A stretch of 64,000 bases of DNA from Tetracladium setigerum (Eukaryota > Ascomycota > Leotiomycetes > Helotiales). The notes below the pieces were generated by a model, which saw only the letters and a list, made by a program, of their open reading frames with translations, did no database searches and was not told the DNA's origin. Below are positions 58,401-64,000 of this stretch, one piece after another. The stretch covers positions 2,591,808 through 2,655,807 of the forward strand of contig PZJY01000007.1 in NCBI GenBank assembly GCA_031472005.1. Reading direction: 5' to 3'. A program made the position numbers and the translations under genes. Within the stretch, counting starts at the first letter, position 1, and each line of letters starts with the position of its first letter.

Positions 58401-59842
58401 CCATCTCACTTAAGGCAATGCAAGTAAAAGGAGGCAAATGAATGGAGTTGGAACTTTATTCTTCAAAGACTGCTGAGGTTCGCAAACAGACGGGAAGCAT
58501 TCATTGTAAGACTTATACGTACGAGAACTAAGCTTGGCTGCAGATATCGAGAAATCAACCGTCAATGCTAGTCCGCTGCGCCGCACGGCATTTCCGCATC
58601 TGCTGAGGTAAAGTGATTAAGTATAGCATAAATCAAGGGGCCTTGTAATGTGCGCTCTGCTTCGTACTTTAATACTCGGTGTCTGTGGAAATAGGAAGGA
58701 ATTGCTATTTCATTTGTTTCCAACGTAGTTTATTTCTTATCAAATTGACCTATAATCGTTGACTTTGCTCCATGTCTCCTTGGCGTTTGCCATCCTAGTT
58801 GTTCCCTTGAAATTTCATGAGAAGCATATTTTCATTTGTGCCGGGCCTTTATGAGTCCGGCGGGTCCAACACAGACCAGATAAGTGGCTAACTGTGATCG
58901 ATAGGTTCTCGTGAATCTGGGGACGCTTGTAATACCTTTGTCGCTAAGTATCCGGGTCTCACCCTTAGAATTTTAATGAGTTAGAAAGTAGCTATTAGTT
59001 TAACGTGTAATGGATTATAGGCTAATACCTATATAATAATGCTATAAACTAGACCGGAAAGACACTAACATTAATAGATATGCACCTATGTTGCAGGTTA
59101 GGTCCCGTCCTCCACAACTAAACCATATTCCCTACTCGCGGAACTAGACCAGCTACTAGATTGCCTCGAACCTGAAGCTTCCAGACTTCTCTCTTTTTTT
59201 TTGCAAGCGTAAAAAAACCAACAGTTACACTATTGACAATGCAACTAGCATTTTTCAATTTTTCTTTTCCACTGCTAGTCAGCTATTTAACCAGCGCGAC
59301 ATTTAGGGTTAATAGGATCCCCTGGGCCACTTTTCAATCCAATCTAGAACTTTATTGTTGGTGTGACAATGTCGGCAAGAACGACTATAAGCTCAAGACA
59401 TGCCAGCTTAAAAGTCTCGTTAGGCCCGTCGAAGAGGCGGTAAGGTCACTAGCCGGGCGATGCTAAGGCTCCGTTGATGATAATAGTTGTAATTAGAGCA
59501 TCGGACTCATTGTAAAGAAAGATTACCATCTTATTTTAAATTCTCGAGAGATGATTGACACGGAAGCTGCAAAAAACTTGCTGGAGAAGTGTTGCGGCGA
59601 TATTCACGTGGTCACTTGCATGTGGTCCTTGCACGCAAATCCCACCACGACCTTCTCATTACCTCCCTCTAGACACTCCACAGTATCCACAATCTCGTTC
59701 GGCAGTAACCGTCCGGTCATATAAGCTCAAGACTCGCATTCCGCCGTATAGTCACTGATAGTCAAATACTCATTAGTTGTTCTTAGCACACTGAGCGACT
59801 GACATACCCCTCTCCCACCAAAATCGTCGCCAACTGCACCTC
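58401..59842. other. gene-poor, partly AT-rich region upstream of the SesA-cullin gene
   Basis: No supported gene. The part around 58960-59070 is AT-rich with many TA steps and resembles mutated repeat DNA. The + strand frame at 59233-59466 has no domain. Confidence 0.4.
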
Positions 59843-62280
59843 ATGTCCGGTGCCGAGGCTGGCTTTGCCACTAGCCTCATTTCAGGCGTGATATCAATCA
59901 TCGAAGTAACAAAAACAGTGTATGATGCCGCCAAAGACGCGAAAGACCAGCCAGAGGCGTTCCGGCAAGTGGCTGCGCGATTGCCTCTCGTTATCGAAAT
60001 CCTTCGGAGCGCTGAAGAGAGGGCATCGGCGCTTGACCCGACAGCACTAGACGCACTGGAGCACACTCTAGAGTCATGCAAGACGAAGGCTGAGAACCTC
60101 AAGAAGATATTCCAGCAGGTTATTCGAAAAGATGAAGACAAGTGGTACGACCGATACAAGAAAGCCCTGAGTACAATGGGCAAGGGGTACGAAGTAGAGT
60201 GTTTGATGGAAGGGATGTTGAAGGACATCCAATTGCTCGCCCACGAAAAGCTGCAGGGAACCGTGACCAAAGCACAGGTAAAGGAGATCGAAGAGGCGAT
60301 CAAGCAGATGAACGAAATGCCTTGCTCTCTCCCCGATAAGTCAAGGGCTACCCAGATGCCTCCCGTCCCCAAAGGCGACGATTTTGATGCCATGTGAGTG
60401 CCGCCTTATTTGATCACGATGTGTCTGGAGAAACTTACTACAACTGATGCATGCAGGTGGAACTATCTGAAAGCTCACATTGAGCGGATATTGCAGTCAC
60501 CTGGAAATCTACACGATGACATGAAAACAGTGAGCTCGTCCATCACCCTTCATCGCAGTGATTAGTTCTGACCGGTTGTGACCCCAACAGTATATGGCAA
60601 TATACACGTGAGTCTCTAAGAGACTGCCTGGCTTAGGTTGAATATTGACACCGCGTCTAGTGTTGTCCATCAGTATTGCACTTCTCGTAAAGCGTTCGAT
60701 GTTGGTCCTGATCGAGGAGGTTCGCCACGGCCCCATATCAACCAACTTTGACGGTAGTATGCTCACATTTTACAGCTCATCTTCTTGGAAAAGATTTGTA
60801 CCAACAACTTGCAAGGTACCTTACTTCCTATCTAGAAGACGTCGTGAAATCAAGATCCGACGATGGGGAGGCTGCCCTTGTGTTCTATATTCGAGAATGG
60901 GATCGATACAGAGGTGGCGCAAAACTTATTAACCATTATTTCCGGTACCTTAACCGCCATTGGGTCAGGCGCGAGATAGAAGAAGGAAGAAAGAACACCT
61001 TCGACGTCTACACCCTTCACCTGGTCCAGTGGCGAGAGGTGGTTTTTGCAAAACTCCATAGGGACGTCATGGAGGCAGTATTGAAGATGGTAGAGAGCCA
61101 GCGCAACGGCGAAATCATCGAGCACGACCTGATCAAAAGCATAATCGATTCTTTTATGGCGATTAGTTTGGACAAGAATGACCCAACGGAGACAACCCTT
61201 GATATTTACCGGCACTACTTTGAAACCCCATTCTTAGACGCCACAAAGAAGTTCTACCAGAACGAATCGAAACAATTCATAGCGGACAACAGTGTATTAG
61301 AATACATGAAGAAAGCTGAGGCCCGGCTCGATGAGGAGGACGAACGTATTAAGATGTACCTGGGTCCCAACATTGCGGAACCGTTGAGGAGGATTTGCAA
61401 CACTGCTCTAATTGTAGATCACGAGGCACTATTACGAGGAGAGTTCCAATGTCTACTCGACAATGGCCAAGTTGATGACATGGCCCGCATGTACAATCTG
61501 CTTTCACGGATTCCTGGTGGATTGGACTTTCTACCTACAAAATTAAGGAAAGGATTTAGCCAATCTGTATTAGATACCCCATCTTCGTCTAGTAGGCTTA
61601 ATCAATTCAGTACTCCGATCGCCATCACAAATGACGTTGGAAATCAAGATTTAGAAGTTCGTCGGTTCAGCGAGCAGGCTGCAAGTCTTGACTTAACTAC
61701 AGCTACGCCGTCTCAAGGTGGTCCAATTACTAATACCGATTCTGGTTATGGCAGTCTAGAAGGTAGTTTACTTACAGAGTCAAAAATGGCCTTTTCTGTT
61801 GATAGTGGACCAGACCTCTTCAACGCTGGTGAATTGCTAGACGAGGACGATTCTGTTGACATACAGTCAATCCTTTCAGTCCCAGACGATATACAATCAC
61901 AGGTCTCTACCCACCGAACACACCAGGAGATTAGGGCGAGCGAGCAGCTTGGGGAGCTCTTGGCACGACATGAGGAGCTAAAGCCCCTATATGAGATTGC
62001 TCTTTCAAAGATAAGCAAAGAACGACTTGTTGGGAATTTACGGAGGATCCTCAAACAATATTACCTTGATCTTGTCAACACTGCTCGGACTAATCTAGAG
62101 AAAGCTGCTGTTCAACTGCTACGCACTCGCTGGGATAGAATCAGGTTATCACGGCAGATTGCAGACATTATAAATCCTGACACTTCCAAAAAAACCAGAG
62201 CCAGATATCATAGGCATTCCAGACAAATAGCTTTACCTCGAGTCTTGGCTTGCGAAAAATCCTGGCTTTCGGGAGTCTGA
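59843..62280 (+). CDS. SesA domain fused to cullin-1 N-terminal (SKP1-binding) half
   Basis: Exons 59843-60393, 60457-60529, 60591-60607 (17 nt), 60661-60719 and 60776-62280 keep phase and encode 734 aa up to the first stop. Residues 1-170 match the SesA N-terminal domain of fungal NLR-type proteins ('SLISGVISIIEVTKTVYDAA', 'FRQVAARLPLVIEILRSAEE', 'LESCKTKAENLKKIF'). Residues about 184-485 match the cullin-repeat region of CUL1/Cdc53: 'MWNYLKAHIERIL', 'YMAIYTVVHQYCTSRKAFD', 'AHLLGKDLYQQL', 'YLNRHWVRREIEEGR', 'VLEYMKKAEARLDEEDERI', 'ARMYNLLSRIPGGLDFL'. The cullin homology and Nedd8 regions are absent. A 'TDSGYGSLEG' linker and a helical segment (about 616-703, 'KERLVGNLRRILKQYYLDL') follow. 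The predicted product could bind SKP1 but not RBX1. The frame ends after a change at a seven-A run (62188-62194); the former C-terminus continues to 63848. Confidence 0.8.
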
Positions 62281-63848
62281 TAGCCCTGAGCTGGACACTT
62301 CATTATATCAAAAGGACGACCACAATTCCAATAGCTCAGGCACTGACAATGATGACAGCGATGATTCAGGTAGTGATTCGGATGAACAGGACCGCAATAT
62401 AAATCCTCTGGGGCCCTTTCCAAAGATTGCCGAGGTTGAAAGGTTCTTTACCGGAGGTGACTCTTTTCACAAACTGTCAATGAATCTGCAAAGGTTTCTT
62501 CTGCCAACTAGTGTGTCTACGCTAATTCAGATGCTGATGGCCGCTCCAAATGAGAACATCTGGTTCTCGGATGAGAACGACAATTCGATCTTGAACAAGT
62601 TAAAGATCGTGATTGAGGATCTCACAGAGGAAAATTGGCACTGGTGGCCCTTTAGACCCAAAATGCGCATATTACAAGAAAACGAAACCCGTGTTCACTG
62701 GCGATGTGTAAGTCTCAAGATCAGAAAATGGATCCGCCGAAAGCTGACCATTTTCAAGCACTGTGGAACTCATTTATGGGCAGAGTTGTCAAAACGACAT
62801 GCTGAGAGTTACAAGATGTTGCTAACACGGAGATTAAGAAACCCAATACAAAACATGCATGTGTGTACTTAAAAGCACCGCAAAACCTTGGCAGCGGCAT
62901 GGAAAGCATGGATACGCCAAGCTGCTGGTTCCAGCGGATGGCCAAGCTCTCCAACTCAAGTATACGGAGTACCTTTACAACAGGGTTCTAAAAGTAGCAG
63001 TCAGCCAGATCAGGCCAACAAGAACAATCCAATACAAGGCAATACACCTGTGGGAACTTCCTCTTCAACACCTGCTCCCATACCCGCCACTGGTCAAAGC
63101 ACCCAAATACCGATGCCATCCATAAATGAGTTGTTTGTATTCTTTACTGTGCAAGGGTCACGGCGCACTTTGGAACTTGCGCAAATCAAGGTGGGGCAGC
63201 AAGTTGACGACGGGGCCTTCTTTGAGGAAGTCCGCATCCAGTACTAGAAAAAGCGAGGATTTCTTAGATATTGGTTGTCCATATGGCAGCTTAAAGACTG
63301 CAAGTTGGTAAAGGTATAGTACTTCACGGTGAATAAAATCTATGATTGTCCTGGTTAATAAGAAATAGTTTATGAAAGTGTGGGGAGATCGGGTCTTATA
63401 CACTAAGAATGACCTGCCTATGGATCCTCTTTACTAGTACGCTCCAAAACCCCCAATGACAGAACTTCCACACATCCATCCACACGAGTTCGAAATGGCC
63501 CTACTTCCTCATTGCAAACAATCGTGTCTGCTCTCATCTTTCCACGATTGCGTGGAGCTTCGCAACGGGACAACGATCTTGCGGCGCATTCCCAAACGAA
63601 AAGAACCCTTGCAACTGAAAGTGAACGAACCCGAGGAAGCTTGGGGTCTCAATGCTCACTATACGCCTCATTTTATGAGAGTGTTCTTGTATCATTGCTT
63701 AGTGCTAGCTGGTACATTTGCATTCTGGGCTCAGTGGCTGGTCGCCCATCCAAACGACCTTCAGAATGCTTCAGTTCCATTCACTTCCGCGGCTGCAATT
63801 ATTGCTCTGTTCTGGAGTTCTTTGGCTACTCTCAAGGCACTGAAATAG
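62195..63848 (+). pseudogene. interrupted C-terminal membrane module of the SesA-cullin gene
   Basis: Beyond the A-run the conserved C-terminus continues in other frames: 'YLESWLAKNPGFRESDSPE', 'FLLPTSVSTLIQMLMAAP', 'ENWHWWPFRPKMR', then after a GTAAGT...TTTCAAG intron (about 62708-62757) 'CGTHLWAELSKRHAESY'. Next come 'LFVFFTVQGSRRTLELAQIK', 'KKRGFLRYWLSIWQLKDC', an intron at about 63312-63360 and the tail 'HPHEFEMALLPHCKQSC'. Two membrane spans near the end ('FLYHCLVLAGTFAFWAQWLV' and 'ASVPFTSAAAIIALFWSSL') precede the stop at 63848. This module is common at the C-terminus of large fungal proteins. In-frame TAG codons occur at three conserved places (about 62228, 63245 and 63434), and another frame change lies near 62830-62880, so it cannot be translated as one chain from this sequence. 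Confidence 0.6.
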
Positions 63849-64000
63849 ATGTGAGCCACCTTGCCTGACATTATTATTCCCAGATCACGACATGATGCTC
63901 ATTCAAAAAGTGTTAAGAAGAATAAAGGTTATTTAGTATTAATATTTTACAACTTCTTTTATCAGAATCATTACACGTGTAGTGATAATAATAGTTCTTA
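63849..64000. other. 3' flank, no feature
   Basis: Short AT-rich end of the window after the last stop codon; nothing recognisable. Confidence 0.4.

Noticed and set aside
62195..63848. TAG recoding or programmed readthrough to explain three in-frame TAG codons
   Set aside because: There are additional frame changes near 62190 and 62850 that readthrough would not solve, other genes here use TAG-free frames and ordinary stops, and the 3' contexts (C, A, T) are not a consistent readthrough signal.
1..64000. CRISPR arrays, insertion sequences, tRNA or rRNA genes
   Set aside because: No spaced direct repeats, transposase motifs with terminal repeats, or cloverleaf-type sequences were noticed on either strand; a tRNA scan was not possible by eye, so absence of tRNAs is not proven.

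Overview
The window is nuclear DNA of a filamentous ascomycete (Pezizomycotina; Leotiomycetes is my guess from overall gene character, not proven). The support is many short introns (about 40-115 bp) with GTRNGT donors, CTAAC/CTGAC-type branch sites and YAG acceptors, together with fungus-specific families: a PDR-type ABC transporter, an Ndt80/Ron1-like regulator, NACHT-ankyrin and SesA-domain proteins, Sds23 and C2H2+Zn2Cys6 regulators. I see no tRNA, rRNA, CRISPR array or intact transposon.

Layout. 1-16 kb: a large secreted protein (-), a small SRPBCC protein (+), an 11-exon PDR/ABC-G transporter (+), a polytopic membrane protein (-), an RNA ligase (-) and a low-complexity protein (-). 17-30.4 kb: an N-acetylglucosamine (GlcNAc) catabolic cluster made of GlcNAc-6-P deacetylase (-), a GH3 glycosidase fused to GNAT-like domains (+), a Ron1/Ndt80-like regulator (-), a hexokinase-family probable GlcNAc kinase (-) and glucosamine-6-P deaminase (+). 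Together they would release GlcNAc, phosphorylate it, deacetylate it and deaminate it to fructose-6-P; no GlcNAc permease gene lies in the window. 30.8-41 kb: a C2H2+Zn2Cys6 transcription factor (-), a UvrD/Srs2-like helicase (-), a regulator fragment, an ACT-domain protein and a PhyH-family dioxygenase. 41-64 kb looks accessory: a NACHT-ankyrin NLR-like protein, a decayed kinase, an HD-domain cyanamide-hydratase-like enzyme, two small proteins (one MADS-like), a ferric reductase split between strands, a mucin-like membrane protein, an Sds23 paralogue with a broken 5' end, and a SesA-cullin fusion gene.

The most unusual locus is 59843-63848. A SesA domain, normally found at the N-terminus of fungal NLR-type proteins, is joined in one gene model to the N-terminal (SKP1-binding) half of cullin-1. 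The cullin C-terminal half is absent. A fungal C-terminal membrane-anchored module follows, but it is interrupted by a frame change and three in-frame TAG codons.

One technical warning: several otherwise well-conserved genes (secreted protein, hexokinase, C2H2/Zn2Cys6 factor with three sites, ferric reductase) each appear to lack exactly one base at short homopolymers. In three of these genes intron phases only balance if the base is restored. This looks like assembly undercalling rather than pseudogenisation. All introns were placed by eye from splice signals, frame continuity and family conservation.
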